Assembly (NCBI RefSeq): GCF_003258515.1
Contig: NZ_QGEH01000005.1
Span: forward strand, 166,208-230,207
Reading direction: 5' to 3'
Length of the DNA stretch: 64,000 nt
DNA from: Marinobacter bohaiensis
GTDB taxonomy: Bacteria; Pseudomonadota; Gammaproteobacteria; Pseudomonadales; Oleiphilaceae
The notes below the pieces were generated by a model. The model did not search any database, was not told where the DNA came from, and worked only from the letters and a program-made list of their open reading frames with translations. This document shows, one piece after another, positions 50,354 to 61,143 of this stretch (position 1 is its first letter; the number at the start of each line of letters is the position of its first letter). Position numbers and translations under genes: made by a program.

Positions 50354-51684
50354 GATGCGTCCGCACCTCCGTCGTTGCCGGCGCCGGCGGTCTTGATATC
50401 GACGTAGGCCTCTTCACGGATCTCGCGCAGCCAGCTCTGCAGCTCCACCTCGTACTTGCGGCGGTAGAGCACCTGGCGCGCCTCGTTCTCTTTCAACTGG
50501 TCGCCGATGTCTTTCTGGCGGCGCTCCTGAACCTGCAGGATGTGCCAGCCGAAGCGGGAGCGGAACGGGCCTTTCAGCTGGCCCACCCGGGCGTCGTTCA
50601 TGGCCTGCTCGAAAGCCGGCACCATCTCACCCGGGCTGACCCAGCCCAGGTTGCCGCCGTCGGAGCCGGAGACGGCGTCATCGGAGAATTCCCGCGCCAG
50701 CTCGGCGAAGTCGGCACCGTCTTCCAGTTGCTCGTAGATCTCGTTGATCTTCTCCTGAGCCTGGGCGTCGGTCAGCGCCTCGGACGGCCGAATCAGGATG
50801 TGGCGCACTTTCGACTGTTCGATCACCTTGCCGGTGTCGCCACCGCGCTTGTCCAGCACCGTCACGATGTGGAAACCACTGCCGCTTTGCAGCACCTGGG
50901 ACGGCTCACCCACGGCCAGCTCCGGGGCCACGTCTACCACCAGCGAGGGCAGCTGGTTCTCGGTACGCCAGCCCAGCACGCCCCCCTCCAGGGCGTTGGC
51001 ACCGTCGGATTCGGCCACCGCCACCTGCTGGAAGTCCTTGCCGTCGGCGATCTCCTGGCGCAGTGCTTCCGCCTTGGCGCGGGCCGCGTCGACTTCCGCC
51101 TCGTCGTTGAAATCGTCCACCGCGATCAGGATGTGACCCAGCTGGTATTCAACGCCGCTGTTCTCGCGACCGGCCTGGGACTGCAGGAAGTTATCCACCT
51201 CGCGCTGGGTTACCCGCACCCGGTTGTCCACCCGGCGCTGCTGGACGCGGCTGATGATCATCTCGCGACGGATCTGCTCGCGCGCCTCGCGGTAGGTCAG
51301 GCCCTCGCTGGCCAGAGCGCCCTCGAACTGGGCCAGCGTCATGTTGTTGCGGCGGGCGATGTTCTGCATGGTGTCGTTCAGCTCGTTATCGCTGATGCGC
51401 ATGCCCATCTTCTCGGCCATCTGCAGCTGGATGGAGTCCAGGATCAACTGGTCCAGCACGCGCTCTTCCAGCACGTTATCCGGCGGCAGCGAGGTGCCCT
51501 GCGCGTTGAGGCGGGCCTTGACCGTGCGTACGCGGCTGTCCTGCTCCGATTGCAGGATGACGCCATCGTCGACGATGGCGATCACCCGGTCCAGCGGCTT
51601 GCGTTCCGCCATTGCCGTCTGGGCGGCCACCGCGAAAACCAGCAGGGCCATGACACGTGCGCACAGGCGCGGGAATGCCTTCAT
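50350..51684 (-). CDS. surA: Periplasmic chaperone and peptidyl-prolyl isomerase SurA
   Basis: A 444-residue protein: signal peptide ([15 protein letters not shown]), SurA N domain (about 30-150), two parvulin domains (about 175-275 and 285-385; [18 protein letters not shown] and [19 protein letters not shown]), and a C-terminal helix. It escorts outer-membrane proteins, including LptD encoded next door. The ATG at 51684 has GAGG upstream; the in-frame GTG two codons earlier is less likely. Confidence 0.96.
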   Translation of the reverse strand: MKAFPRLCARVMALLVFAVAAQTAMAERKPLDRVIAIVDDGVILQSEQDSRVRTVKARLNAQGTSLPPDNVLEERVLDQLILDSIQLQMAEKMGMRISDNELNDTMQNIARRNNMTLAQFEGALASEGLTYREAREQIRREMIISRVQQRRVDNRVRVTQREVDNFLQSQAGRENSGVEYQLGHILIAVDDFNDEAEVDAARAKAEALRQEIADGKDFQQVAVAESDGANALEGGVLGWRTENQLPSLVVDVAPELAVGEPSQVLQSGSGFHIVTVLDKRGGDTGKVIEQSKVRHILIRPSEALTDAQAQEKINEIYEQLEDGADFAELAREFSDDAVSGSDGGNLGWVSPGEMVPAFEQAMNDARVGQLKGPFRSRFGWHILQVQERRQKDIGDQLKENEARQVLYRRKYEVELQSWLREIREEAYVDIKTAGAGNDGGADAS

Positions 51685-51716
51685 ATTCACCTCAGTAGTC
51701 CAGTTTCCGAAGGGTT

Positions 51717-54107
51717 TCAGTAGGTGCTGGAACCGCTCCGGCCAAAGCGTCGGCTTTCACGCTCGTTGAATCCATAGATCGCATCGGAGACCCGATCGCT
51801 GGAGCCACCGCTGCCGCCCAGTCCTTTCAACTGGATCTGGAACAGGATGCGGTTTTCCAGCTCGCTGTCATCCGTCAGGTAATTCTGGCTGACCAACTGC
51901 ACGCTCCAGCAGCAGTCAGTGTATTCGATGCCCGCCAGGGAGCCGGCCGTGCGATCCTCCTGGGAATCATACAGCCAGCGGCCAATCAGACTGATGTGGT
52001 CTGAGACCGGAAAAACCGCGCCGATATCCATCTGCTCCCGATCGCCGCGATCGTAGGTGTGTCCCAGGGTCGCCAGATACTGGTAATCATCGGAGTGGAA
52101 CACCAGCTGACTGCGGCCTTCTTCGGTCTGACGCTCGCGCGGGTCCCACAGACCGGACACCCGGATGTCCAGGTTCTCCAGCGGGCGCAGAACCGCTTCG
52201 CCGGCCAGGGGCGAGTCGCTGCGGGTATCGGCGCCGTCGCCGTCCAGGCTGACCTGGCGTTCGTCGTAGTAGTAGACCTGCCCGATGCTAAAACGGGCCC
52301 GCTCGATGCCGGTATCCAGATCGTTGAAACGGGTGGTCACCGCGGCGGTCAGGCGGTTGTTGTCCGCCACCCGGTCACCGCCACTGAAGCGGTTGGGGCT
52401 GAACAGGTTGTCGAAGCTGAAGTCCTTCAGGCCGGTGTCGAAGTCCGGGATGTCGCTCTGATCCTCGTACTCCGAGTAGACGTAGTACAGGCGCGGCTCA
52501 AGCGTCTGGTTATAGGGAATGTCGAAGAAGGTGTCGCGACGGTCGAAGTAAAGGCCGTTGTCCCACTCGTAGACCGGGATAGAGCGGTCGATACTGCTGT
52601 CGCCGTCGACGGTATAGTCTTCCAGTGCGTAGTGCGTATAGTCCAGCGTGACGGACGGCCGCGAATAGCCCCAGATCTTGCGAAAATCGAGCGCCAGCTC
52701 CGGACTCAGTCGCACGCGCTGGCCGTTGGCCCGATCGACGCCCGACAGATCGCTGTTGTCCCGATAGAAGTAGGTGTACTGGGATTCCAGGTTGGTTTCC
52801 ACCACGCCCCACTGGTAATTGGCGTCGTACAGGATCTCCGGCAGCTGCGCGTAGGGCTTGTTGGCGTCGCTGATGTCCTCGTCGATGGTCTGGTAACCGT
52901 AGGCGTACGCTTCGAAGTACTGGTTTCTGTCGTTGTACCTAACCCCGGCGCGGCGGGTCAGGTGCGTGGCCTCGTTGATCTCCAGGGTGCGGTTGAGGTC
53001 GCTCAGGTAGTCGTCGTCGGAAATCACCGAGTAGTCAGCGTAGCCGCTCCAGCCGCTGCCAAAACGCGCCCGGCTGGTGAAGTCCAGCCCCCAGCGACTG
53101 CCGTCCTCACCGGGGTTTTCGTCCACGTAGTCTTCGTCGTCGTTGATGTAGCCCAGCTGCAGCACGGATTCGCCGTACTCGCTCAGGTAGCGACCTTCCA
53201 CTTCATTGAACAGACCGCGGCCATGGATGTACTGGGGCGTGAGCGTGGCGTCGTAATTGGGCGCCAGGTTCAGGTAATAGGGCACGGACATGAACAGCCC
53301 GCTGCCGGTGTTGGCGGTGCCGAACGCCGGGTAGAGGAAGCCGGTCTTGCGGCGGTCGTCGATGGGAAACGAGGCGTAGGGCCAGTAGAACACCGGGATA
53401 TCCTGCACTTCCAGGCGCACGTGGGTGGCGGTACCGAAGCCTTCCGCCCGGTCCAGCTCGATGTCCGACGCCACGATGGCCCAGGCGTTGCTCTGGGGCG
53501 AGCAGGTAGTCAGGCGTCCGTCCCGGATCGTGACGATGTTGTCGCTGGGACGGGCCAGGTGCTCGGCCTGACCGCGCATTTCCGATTCATGGATCAGAAA
53601 CGTCGCCGAGTTGACCTGCATTTCGCCGCTGTTAGCGTCGTAACGGGCCGAGTCGCCGGTCATCAGGAACCCCTGACCGCGGCTGGTCATGGGCCCGTCC
53701 AGCGCCATAACCCCGGACGTTTCATCGTAGGTGGCACGGCTGCCCCGGGCCGTAAACGAGCCTTGCTGCAAACGCACGTCGCCGTCGAGCACCAGTTGGG
53801 TGTCCATTTCGTAGCGGGCGGAGCGGCCGCTGGCGTTGATCGGCAGCTCCGTATTGCTACCGCCGTTGGTGAACAAAGGCGAGCCGGAATCGCCCAGATC
53901 CGGTTGCACGTAACCGCCGTCGCAATAGGCCGGCAGGGTTTCCTGCTGGGCTTCGGGCAGAAGATCCCGCGGACGCCAGTCAATCTCGGCGGCGGTCTGG
54001 GCGCCGGCCGGGGCGCTGACGACCGAGGCGGCGAGGACCCCGATCCACACCTGGCCACTGCCAATCCGGTTACGCGTTTTAGTCGAGGGTAGCAATGGCA
54101 CGATCAT
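51717..54107 (-). CDS. lptD: LPS assembly outer-membrane protein LptD
   Basis: A 796-residue protein with a signal sequence after a basic N-terminus, a periplasmic OstA/jellyroll domain (about 95-235) and a C-terminal 26-strand barrel. Four cysteines at 62, 202, 732 and 733 match the disulfide set of E. coli LptD, including the adjacent CC pair (YTDCCWSVQL). It inserts LPS into the outer leaflet with LptE. It is the first gene of the lptD-surA-pdxA-rsmA-apaH cluster, divergent from amgK with a 203-base gap that shows no clear site. Confidence 0.96.
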   Translation of the reverse strand: MIVPLLPSTKTRNRIGSGQVWIGVLAASVVSAPAGAQTAAEIDWRPRDLLPEAQQETLPAYCDGGYVQPDLGDSGSPLFTNGGSNTELPINASGRSARYEMDTQLVLDGDVRLQQGSFTARGSRATYDETSGVMALDGPMTSRGQGFLMTGDSARYDANSGEMQVNSATFLIHESEMRGQAEHLARPSDNIVTIRDGRLTTCSPQSNAWAIVASDIELDRAEGFGTATHVRLEVQDIPVFYWPYASFPIDDRRKTGFLYPAFGTANTGSGLFMSVPYYLNLAPNYDATLTPQYIHGRGLFNEVEGRYLSEYGESVLQLGYINDDEDYVDENPGEDGSRWGLDFTSRARFGSGWSGYADYSVISDDDYLSDLNRTLEINEATHLTRRAGVRYNDRNQYFEAYAYGYQTIDEDISDANKPYAQLPEILYDANYQWGVVETNLESQYTYFYRDNSDLSGVDRANGQRVRLSPELALDFRKIWGYSRPSVTLDYTHYALEDYTVDGDSSIDRSIPVYEWDNGLYFDRRDTFFDIPYNQTLEPRLYYVYSEYEDQSDIPDFDTGLKDFSFDNLFSPNRFSGGDRVADNNRLTAAVTTRFNDLDTGIERARFSIGQVYYYDERQVSLDGDGADTRSDSPLAGEAVLRPLENLDIRVSGLWDPRERQTEEGRSQLVFHSDDYQYLATLGHTYDRGDREQMDIGAVFPVSDHISLIGRWLYDSQEDRTAGSLAGIEYTDCCWSVQLVSQNYLTDDSELENRILFQIQLKGLGGSGGSSDRVSDAIYGFNERESRRFGRSGSSTY

Positions 54108-54310
54108 TCGGGTCCCGTACTGTCTTGAAGGCCGCCGGTAGTTTACACGCCCCGGACAGGCTTGTTAACGACGCAACCAACGCGCGTCGACGTCCGGGAT
54201 CAACAGCTTTTGCCGCCACCGGCGCCTTCTGATATTTTCCGTGGGACGGATACTGTGCGCATCGCACGACAATCGTCGGCCCTCTTCCACTCAGAACAGA
54301 CAACGCTTTC

Positions 54311-55324
54311 ATGGACAGCAGACTTGCAGCACTGACCGCCTGGGTGCGGCGCCAACCGGGGTTCGAACAGACCGAACCGGTGACGGTTTCCGGCGACGCC
54401 AGCTTCCGCCGCTATTTCCGGGTCACCGGAGCCCCCGAAGGCACCGCCTGCACGCGGATCGTGATGGATGCGCCTCCGGAAAAGGAGGACACCGGCCCCT
54501 TTGTCGCCATCGCCCGGCACTGGCGTAAGCAAGGCGTCAACGTCCCGGCAATCCACGCCGAGGACCCGGAGCAGGGCTTCCTGCTGCTGGACGATTTCGG
54601 CGACGCCCTGCTGCTGGACCACCTGACCGACGACAACGCCGAGGACCTGTACGGCATCGCCCTCGACGCCCTGGCCCGCATTCAGGCCACCCGCGAAACG
54701 CCGGATTACCCGCTGCCCCCCTACAACGAGGCCCTGCTGGACCGGGAAATGGCCCTGTTCCGGGACTGGCTGCTGGAACGCCACCTGGGCCTGACCCTGA
54801 GCGACCAGGAACATTGCCTGCTGGACACCACCTTTGCCCTGCTCAAGGAAGCCGCCCTGGCCCAGCCGGAAGTGCCCGTGCATCGCGACTACCATTCCCG
54901 CAACCTGCTGGTGCTGGACGACGACCGCGACCTGGGCATCATCGATTTCCAGGATGCCGTACGCGGCCCGGTCACCTACGACCTGGTGTCGCTGATCAAG
55001 GACTGCTACATCCGCTGGCCCGAAGCACGCATCAGTCGCTGGGTCGAGCAGTTCCGCCAACAGACGCTGGCCGCCGGCATCCACCACGCCGACGCCGAAA
55101 CCTTCCGCCAGTGGGTCGAGCTGATGGGCATGCAACGCCATCTGAAGGCCTCCGGGATCTTCGCACGGCTCTACATCCGCGACGGCAAGCCCGGTTACCT
55201 GGCCGACATCCCGCGCACCGTGAATTACCTGCTGGAAGCCAGTGCCCGCCAGCCCGCACTGCGCCACTTCCACGACTGGCTGGGCAACCGGGTCATCCCC
55301 CTGCTTGACGATCAGGCGGCTTAA
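54311..55324 (+). CDS. amgK: N-acetylmuramate/N-acetylglucosamine anomeric kinase
   Basis: A 337-residue aminoglycoside-phosphotransferase-fold kinase with ASFRRYFRV at the N-terminus, the Brenner motif HRDYHSRNLL and the metal-binding IIDFQDAVRGPVTYDLVSL. With MurU it forms the cell-wall recycling bypass that makes UDP-MurNAc and confers intrinsic fosfomycin tolerance in pseudomonads. The context with murU supports AmgK. Confidence 0.93.
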   Translation: MDSRLAALTAWVRRQPGFEQTEPVTVSGDASFRRYFRVTGAPEGTACTRIVMDAPPEKEDTGPFVAIARHWRKQGVNVPAIHAEDPEQGFLLLDDFGDALLLDHLTDDNAEDLYGIALDALARIQATRETPDYPLPPYNEALLDREMALFRDWLLERHLGLTLSDQEHCLLDTTFALLKEAALAQPEVPVHRDYHSRNLLVLDDDRDLGIIDFQDAVRGPVTYDLVSLIKDCYIRWPEARISRWVEQFRQQTLAAGIHHADAETFRQWVELMGMQRHLKASGIFARLYIRDGKPGYLADIPRTVNYLLEASARQPALRHFHDWLGNRVIPLLDDQAA

Positions 55325-55326
55325 TC

Positions 55327-56031
55327 GTGAGAGCCATGATTCTCGCTGCCGGCAAGGGGGAGCGTATGCGACCGCTCACCCTGGAGACGCCCAAACCCTT
55401 GCTCCAGGCCGGCGGCCGCGCCCTGATCGAACACCAGATCGACAAGCTGGCCCGGGCCGGTTTCCGCGAGCTGGTGATCAACCCGTCCTGGTTAGGCGAC
55501 AAGCTCATCGCGGCCCTGGGGGATGGCGCCCGTTACGGGGTCTCGATCCACTATTCACCCGAACCGGAGCCGCTGGAAACCGCAGGCGGCATCCGCCAGG
55601 CGCTGGACACATTGACCGCCGACAATGAGGAATGGTTCCTGGTGGTCAACGGCGACATCTGGAGCGACGTCGATCTCGCCCGCCTGCAGCCCTCGCCCGG
55701 CGACCAGGCCGTACTGGTGCTGACCGACAATCCGCCCCAGCATCCGCAGGGCGACTTTCACCTGGATAAAAACGGCCGCGTGCACGATACCGGCCAGGCG
55801 AAGCTCACGTTCAGCGGCATCAGCCTGCTGCACCGCAGCCTGTTCGAGAACCTCGCCCCCGGCTTCCGCAAGCTGGCCCCACTGCTGCGCGACGCCATGG
55901 CGCAGGGCCGTGTGGCCGGCGTCCATCACCGCGGCGACTGGCAGGACATCGGCACACCGGAACGCCTGGCCCACCTGGACCGCCAGTTGTCGGCCAACGG
56001 CGAAGCCCAGGCAGGAGGCGCCCGGCCATGA
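55327..56031 (+). CDS. murU: MurNAc-1-phosphate uridylyltransferase
   Basis: A 234-residue nucleotidyltransferase: AAGKGERMRPLTLETPKPLL motif, VVNGDIWSD metal Asp and DWQDIGTPERLA at the end. It uses UTP to make UDP-MurNAc from the AmgK product. GTG start 2 bases after amgK. Overlaps djlA by 4 bases. Confidence 0.94.
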   Translation: MRAMILAAGKGERMRPLTLETPKPLLQAGGRALIEHQIDKLARAGFRELVINPSWLGDKLIAALGDGARYGVSIHYSPEPEPLETAGGIRQALDTLTADNEEWFLVVNGDIWSDVDLARLQPSPGDQAVLVLTDNPPQHPQGDFHLDKNGRVHDTGQAKLTFSGISLLHRSLFENLAPGFRKLAPLLRDAMAQGRVAGVHHRGDWQDIGTPERLAHLDRQLSANGEAQAGGARP

Positions 56032-56789
56032 GCGAACGCACCTCCGGCCTGCAGCAATCCGGTCGCCTGGAGCACAAGTTCTACGAGCTGCTGGAGGAGT
56101 TCAACGCCTGCGGCCTGCAGGCCCAGACGCTGTTGCAGCGCACGCGCCTGCCCGGCTGGTGCCGGCGCAGCCTGTTCTATTTTCTGGGCTACGTGGCCAA
56201 GGCCGACGGCCGGGTCACGGAGACCGACATCCGCTTTGCCGAAAGCCTGATGAAGGCGCTGCTGCTGTCCGAACGCCATCGCAAGGAAGCCATCGCCCAT
56301 TTCCACAAAGGCAAGCTGGCCGACCCGCTCGCCAATCAGCGCGGTTTGCGGCTGCGCCTGACACTCGGTTTGTGGCCGGCCCCGGCCATCCAGATCCTGT
56401 TCTGCCTGAGCCACGCCGCCCAGCTACATGGACAACCCAGCAAAGCCCGCCGCCATCGCTGCGAGGACGCCATCGACCGACTCGGGTTACCGGTAGAAGC
56501 GTTGGACATCGTGATGGAGCACTACGCGCGCAAGCTCTGGATCCGGCGACCCGAACTGCAACCGGCGCCGACCAGTTTCGAATCCGCCTGTAAATTGCTG
56601 GGCGTCAGCCGCCAGGCGTCCCTGCAGGAGATGAAGCGCGCCTACCGCCGCCGCGTGTCGGAATGTCACCCGGACAAGCTCGGCCAGGGCCTGAGCGACA
56701 AGGAATACGCGCTCGCCAAGGAACGCCTGCACCGCTATCAGTTGGCCTGGGACCTGATCAAGCGCCGCGAGAAGTTTCGCGGCCACTGA
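56028..56789 (+). CDS. djlA: DjlA-like co-chaperone (TerB plus J domain)
   Basis: A 253-residue protein: a TerB-like helical domain (about 45-165, FYFLGYVAKADGRVTETDIR) and a C-terminal J domain with HPD in VSECHPDKLGQGLSDKEYAL. The N-terminal membrane helix of E. coli DjlA is missing, so this form is probably soluble. ATGA overlap with murU. Confidence 0.9.
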   Translation: MSERTSGLQQSGRLEHKFYELLEEFNACGLQAQTLLQRTRLPGWCRRSLFYFLGYVAKADGRVTETDIRFAESLMKALLLSERHRKEAIAHFHKGKLADPLANQRGLRLRLTLGLWPAPAIQILFCLSHAAQLHGQPSKARRHRCEDAIDRLGLPVEALDIVMEHYARKLWIRRPELQPAPTSFESACKLLGVSRQASLQEMKRAYRRRVSECHPDKLGQGLSDKEYALAKERLHRYQLAWDLIKRREKFRGH

Positions 56790-56815
56790 GCCGGCGACCA
56801 TGCGGCTCAATGGCA

Positions 56816-57892
56816 TCAGGGTGCCGGCGGCGACAGGGTTCGCCGCAACCAGCCACTGACCCGCCCCGCCACCAGAGCGGCATCCGCCGAGGCGGGCGGC
56901 GATGCCATCGCCAACACCTGCTGCTGATACCCCGGCATCCCGGACCGCTTCAACTGGCCTTTCTGAGCCTTGGGCGCGTCCGACGCCGACGCATTGGACC
57001 GCAGGTCCAGCAGACGCAGCCGGGGAGCGCCGCCCACCGCGCCGAGATCGTCGTCGTCCAGCCGGGGCGCCACCCAGACCAGCAACGCAGGCTCCCCAGG
57101 GCCGGCTCCAACACCCTGGGCCGCCACACGACTGGCCAGCGCCGCGCCGTGACCGACCCCCACCAGCGCCACCCGCGAGTACCCCTGCCCACGCAGGTGC
57201 GTGATGGCCGCTGTCAGTTGGGCCTGGATCTGTTCCCGGTACGCGTTGCGGAGCTGGTCGAGATCGTCCCGGGCCATCACATCGATCATGATCGAATCCT
57301 CGTTGGCCTGAGGCTCGCCCTGGGGCTGAGGTTGCGCCGGGTCTGCGGCGTCGGCGTCGCCCTCACCCGCGCCGTCCTGTACCGGGGCGTCACCGGCGGC
57401 CACTTCACGCGGCTTGGGCATCTGGTCGAGCCGCAGCAGCTCACGCCGGGCCCTGACCAGCGGATAGGGCGGCGACTCCAGCCCCAGGCTCATGGTCGCC
57501 CAACCGGCTTCGGCAAGGGGCTCGCGCAAGGCACCGGCCAACGCCGTATCCGCGCTCTGGCCTTCATCGGCAAGCACCAGTACGGCGCCCTTTGCTTCAC
57601 TGCCGGACTCCCGCTCCAGCAGCCCCAACACGCGACCGCCTGCACCGGCGTCCAGCCACACCGCCTGCTCCGGCCGCTGGGCAGCCAGCGCCTCCTGGCC
57701 CAGTCCAACGGAGACGAAGGGACGCTCAACCGGCTTCTCTGGCGCGCTATCGTCATTCCCGTTCCCTGCCGAGTCGGCCGCGGCGCCCTCCGGTTCGGAC
57801 TCGGCATCCGGCTCCTGCGCCAGCCCCGACAGAGACCACAGCAGCAGCGCCACCATCAGCCAGACACGGCGTTCCGTCAGCATCGTACGCAC
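56816..57892 (-). CDS. DUF3530 family secreted protein (alpha/beta-hydrolase-like)
   Basis: About 358 residues. Signal peptide ([16 protein letters not shown]), an acidic linker, then an alpha/beta-hydrolase-like core with the nucleophile-elbow position replaced as G-V-G-H-G ([20 protein letters not shown]). A second acidic/Gln insertion lies near 185-210. DUF3530 function is unknown. GTG at 57892 fits AGAGG best; ATG at 57883 and GTG at 57898 are alternatives. Convergent with djlA. Confidence 0.85.
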   Translation of the reverse strand: MRTMLTERRVWLMVALLLWSLSGLAQEPDAESEPEGAAADSAGNGNDDSAPEKPVERPFVSVGLGQEALAAQRPEQAVWLDAGAGGRVLGLLERESGSEAKGAVLVLADEGQSADTALAGALREPLAEAGWATMSLGLESPPYPLVRARRELLRLDQMPKPREVAAGDAPVQDGAGEGDADAADPAQPQPQGEPQANEDSIMIDVMARDDLDQLRNAYREQIQAQLTAAITHLRGQGYSRVALVGVGHGAALASRVAAQGVGAGPGEPALLVWVAPRLDDDDLGAVGGAPRLRLLDLRSNASASDAPKAQKGQLKRSGMPGYQQQVLAMASPPASADAALVAGRVSGWLRRTLSPPAP

Positions 57893-58014
57893 AATCACCC
57901 TCTTATATCCCCAGCCAAACTGATAAACTGGCCCACCGTTGCCGGGGAGCCGTATTCGCCATCATCGTAACCCTGGCCGCCCGGAAGAACCCAAATTCCC
58001 GAGAGAGACCTGTC

Positions 58015-58686
58015 ATGCAGCCCGATCTGATCGCCCCTTCGATCCTGTCTGCCGATTTTGCCCGACTGGGCGAGGAAGTCGATAACGTCCTGGCCGCCGG
58101 CGCCGACATCGTGCACTTCGACGTCATGGACAATCACTACGTGCCCAACCTGACCATCGGTCCAATGGTCTGCGAAGCCCTGCGCAAGCACGGCGTGACC
58201 GCGCCCATCGACGTGCACCTGATGGTCAGCCCGGTGGACGACCTGATCAGGATGTTCATCGACGCGGGTGCCAGCTACATCACCTTCCACCCGGAAGCGT
58301 CCGGCCACATCGACCGCTCCCTGCAACTGATCAAGGACGCGGGCTGCAAGGCGGGCCTGGTGTTCAACCCGGCCACACCGCTGCACTACCTGGACTACGT
58401 CATGGACCGACTCGACATGATCCTGCTGATGTCCGTCAATCCGGGCTTCGGCGGCCAGAAGTTCATTCCGGGCACACTCGACAAGCTGCGTGAGGCGCGC
58501 CAGCGCATCGATGCCAGCGGCCGCGACATCCGCCTGGAAATCGACGGCGGCGTCAAGGTCGACAACATCCGCGAGATCGCCGCCGCTGGCGCCGACACGT
58601 TCGTTGCCGGCTCCGCCATCTTCAACACCGACGACTACCAGGCCACCATCCAGGCCATGCGTGAGCAGATCGCCCTGAGCCGCTGA
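58015..58686 (+). CDS. rpe: Ribulose-phosphate 3-epimerase
   Basis: A 223-residue TIM barrel: [32 protein letters not shown] with the metal His/Asp, [10 protein letters not shown] and [10 protein letters not shown]. It interconverts ribulose-5-P and xylulose-5-P in the pentose phosphate pathway, supplying the erythrose-4-P branch used by aroG. Followed by gph after 2 bases. Confidence 0.97.
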   Translation: MQPDLIAPSILSADFARLGEEVDNVLAAGADIVHFDVMDNHYVPNLTIGPMVCEALRKHGVTAPIDVHLMVSPVDDLIRMFIDAGASYITFHPEASGHIDRSLQLIKDAGCKAGLVFNPATPLHYLDYVMDRLDMILLMSVNPGFGGQKFIPGTLDKLREARQRIDASGRDIRLEIDGGVKVDNIREIAAAGADTFVAGSAIFNTDDYQATIQAMREQIALSR

Positions 58687-58688
58687 AC

Positions 58689-59372
58689 ATGAAAACACTG
58701 TTTCAGGGCCAGTGGCCACGTACCGTTCTGTTCGATCTTGATGGCACGCTGGTGGACAGCGCGCCGGACCTGGCCGCCGCCATCGATTCCATGCTGGAAA
58801 GCCTGGGCCGTGACCCGGCCGGCGACGACCGGGTCCGCCAATGGGTGGGCAACGGCGCCGGCGTGCTGGTGCGCCGCGCCCTGGCCGGCCGCTTCGACCA
58901 CGAAGCCGGCCCGGCCATCGACGACGCCGCGTTCGACGATGCCCAGGAGCGCTTCTTCAACGCCTATACCGGCCTCAACGGCCACATGTCCCGGGTCTAC
59001 GACGGCGTGGTGCCGTTCCTGATGGCCCTGCGCGAGGCCGGCGCCCGGCTGGCGGTGGTGACCAACAAACCCGGCGCCTTCACCGGCCCGCTGCTGGAAA
59101 AGATGGGCCTGGACCACTGGTTCGACACCACCATCAGCGGCGACACCCTGCCGGTGAAAAAGCCGGACCCGGCGCAGCTGCACCTGGCCATTGAGCAATT
59201 GGGCGGCGACACGGCCTCCACGCTGATGGTGGGCGACTCCATCAACGACATCCTGGCGGCGCAACGGGCCGGTGTCCCGGTGGCCGCGGTGCGTTATGGC
59301 TACAACCACGGCGCCAACATCGACGACGCCGGAGCGGATCGAGTGGTTGATTCGCTCGAAGAGCTTTTGTAA
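58689..59372 (+). CDS. gph: Phosphoglycolate phosphatase
   Basis: A 227-residue HAD phosphatase: LFDLDGTLVDSAPDLAAAID (nucleophile Asp and acid Asp), the VTNKPG motif II and MVGDSINDILAAQRAG motif IV. It removes 2-phosphoglycolate formed in DNA repair. Operon with rpe, directly before the trp leader region. Confidence 0.95.
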   Translation: MKTLFQGQWPRTVLFDLDGTLVDSAPDLAAAIDSMLESLGRDPAGDDRVRQWVGNGAGVLVRRALAGRFDHEAGPAIDDAAFDDAQERFFNAYTGLNGHMSRVYDGVVPFLMALREAGARLAVVTNKPGAFTGPLLEKMGLDHWFDTTISGDTLPVKKPDPAQLHLAIEQLGGDTASTLMVGDSINDILAAQRAGVPVAAVRYGYNHGANIDDAGADRVVDSLEELL

Positions 59373-59446
59373 CCTCGTTCTAACTTTTGTCGGGCCTGCT
59401 TCCAGCAACGGGCCCGCTCCACTCTCACCTTCGGAGCTTTCCTGCC

Positions 59447-59530
59447 GTGCGGGGACTGAAACTGACTGCAAAATCGCGCAATGTGCTGAGCACGCGTGCG
59501 ACTCGATGGTGGCGATGGCGCACCGGCTGA
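59447..59530 (+). CDS. trpL: trpE leader peptide, 27 codons with tandem Trp
   Basis: GTG start (GGAG ten bases upstream; a GTG at 59492 is an alternative) and a frame ending W-W-R-W-R-T-G-stop. Three Trp codons in four positions before the stop match the TrpL design of enterics. After it come a hairpin CCGGCTGA/TCAGCCCGG overlapping the stop and a stronger one GGTCGGTGCTC/GAGCATGCCGACC, the ingredients of alternative pairing. I see no clear T-run terminator before trpE, so the final step may be translational or Rho-dependent. Confidence 0.7.
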   Translation: MRGLKLTAKSRNVLSTRATRWWRWRTG

Positions 59531-59645
59531 TCCCCTCAGCCCGGTCGGTGCTCGCGTGAGCATGCCGACCTGAAACCACCCCACGGTGCACCGACTCCGG
59601 TCGCCTGTGGCGGTACCCGCAGATCAGATTTCAGGAAACCGATCC

Positions 59646-61133
59646 ATGACGCCCGAACAGTTCACCGAGCTGGCACAGGCCGGCTATAACCGTATTCCCG
59701 TCCAGCGCGAAGTCCTCGCCGACCTGGACACGCCGCTGAGCACCTATCTCAAACTGGCGACCGGCCCTTACACCTATCTCTTCGAATCCGTCACCGGCGG
59801 CGAAAAATGGGGCCGTTACTCGATCATCGGCCTGCCCTGCCGGGAGCGGCTGGAAGTGCGTGGCAAGGACATCACCCTGTTCCGCGACGACCAGGCCACC
59901 GAACGCTTCACCCGCGAGGACCCGCTGGCGTTCGTCGAGGAATACCAGGCCCGCGTGAAAGCACCGGATCTCCCCGATCTGCCGCTCTTCAACGGCGGCC
60001 TGGTGGGTTACTTCGGCTACGACACCGTGCGCTACATCGAACCGCGACTGGAAGATTCCTGCCCGCCGGACCACATCGGCACGCCGGACATCCTGTTGAT
60101 GGTGTCCGATGAAGTGGTCGTGTTCGACAACCTGCGCGGCAAGCTGCACCTGATCGTCCACGCCGATCCGGGCGAAACCGACGCGCTGGCCGCGGCCGAA
60201 GCGCGCCTGGACGCCCTCGAAGACCGGCTGCACCACGCCAGCGTCGACGCCCCGGTCACGCCGGACGCCCTGCGCGGCACCCAGGTGGACGAGACCGATT
60301 TCGTGTCCGGCTTCAGCGAGGACCGCTTCAAGGACGCGGTCGACACCATCAAGAACTACGTGCTGGACGGCGACGTCATGCAGACGGTGATTTCCCAGCG
60401 CATGTCGATTCCCTTCGCCGCGCCGCCGCTGAACCTGTACCGCTCGCTGCGGGTGCTGAACCCGTCGCCGTACATGTACTTCCTCGACCTGGGCGATTTC
60501 CACATCGTCGGGTCGTCGCCGGAGATCCTGGCGCGCGTCGAGGACGAGCAGGTGACCGTGCGCCCCATCGCCGGTACCCGCAAGCGCGGCGCCACCGAAG
60601 CCGAGGACCGCGCCCTGGAAGCCGAGTTGGTGGCCGATCCCAAGGAGATCGCCGAGCACCTGATGCTGATCGACCTGGGCCGCAACGACGCCGGCCGCGT
60701 GTCGGAAACCGGCACCGTGCGCCTGACCGAGAAAATGGCGGTGGAGCGCTACTCCCACGTCATGCACATCGTCTCCAACGTCACCGGCCGCCTGAAACCC
60801 GACACCTCCTGCATCGACGTGCTGCGCGCCACCCTGCCCGCCGGCACCCTCAGCGGCGCGCCCAAGATCCGCGCCATGGAGATCATCGACGAGCTGGAGC
60901 CGGTCAAGCGCGGCGTCTACGGCGGTGCTGTCGGCTACCTGTCCTGGAACGGTAATATGGACACAGCGATCGCCATCCGCACGGCGGTGATCAAGGACGA
61001 CACCCTGCACATCCAGGCCGGCGCGGGCATCGTCGCCGATTCAGTGCCGCGTCTCGAATGGAAGGAGACGATGAACAAGGGCCGCGCCATCTTCCGCGCG
61101 GTGGGCATGGCACTGAACGAATTTGACCGCTGA
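59646..61133 (+). CDS. trpE: Anthranilate synthase component I
   Basis: A 495-residue enzyme making anthranilate from chorismate and ammonia. The N-terminal Trp-binding segment is [20 protein letters not shown], the catalytic half has [40 protein letters not shown] and [20 protein letters not shown]. Start ATG after AGGAAACC. First of trpEGDC, behind a Trp leader peptide. Confidence 0.97.
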   Translation: MTPEQFTELAQAGYNRIPVQREVLADLDTPLSTYLKLATGPYTYLFESVTGGEKWGRYSIIGLPCRERLEVRGKDITLFRDDQATERFTREDPLAFVEEYQARVKAPDLPDLPLFNGGLVGYFGYDTVRYIEPRLEDSCPPDHIGTPDILLMVSDEVVVFDNLRGKLHLIVHADPGETDALAAAEARLDALEDRLHHASVDAPVTPDALRGTQVDETDFVSGFSEDRFKDAVDTIKNYVLDGDVMQTVISQRMSIPFAAPPLNLYRSLRVLNPSPYMYFLDLGDFHIVGSSPEILARVEDEQVTVRPIAGTRKRGATEAEDRALEAELVADPKEIAEHLMLIDLGRNDAGRVSETGTVRLTEKMAVERYSHVMHIVSNVTGRLKPDTSCIDVLRATLPAGTLSGAPKIRAMEIIDELEPVKRGVYGGAVGYLSWNGNMDTAIAIRTAVIKDDTLHIQAGAGIVADSVPRLEWKETMNKGRAIFRAVGMALNEFDR

Positions 61134-61143
61134 GGGCTGCATC

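Noticed and set aside
56816..57892. DUF3530 protein as an active esterase
   Set aside because: The nucleophile-elbow position reads GVGHG without the serine of G-x-S-x-G, so catalysis of the usual type cannot be claimed.
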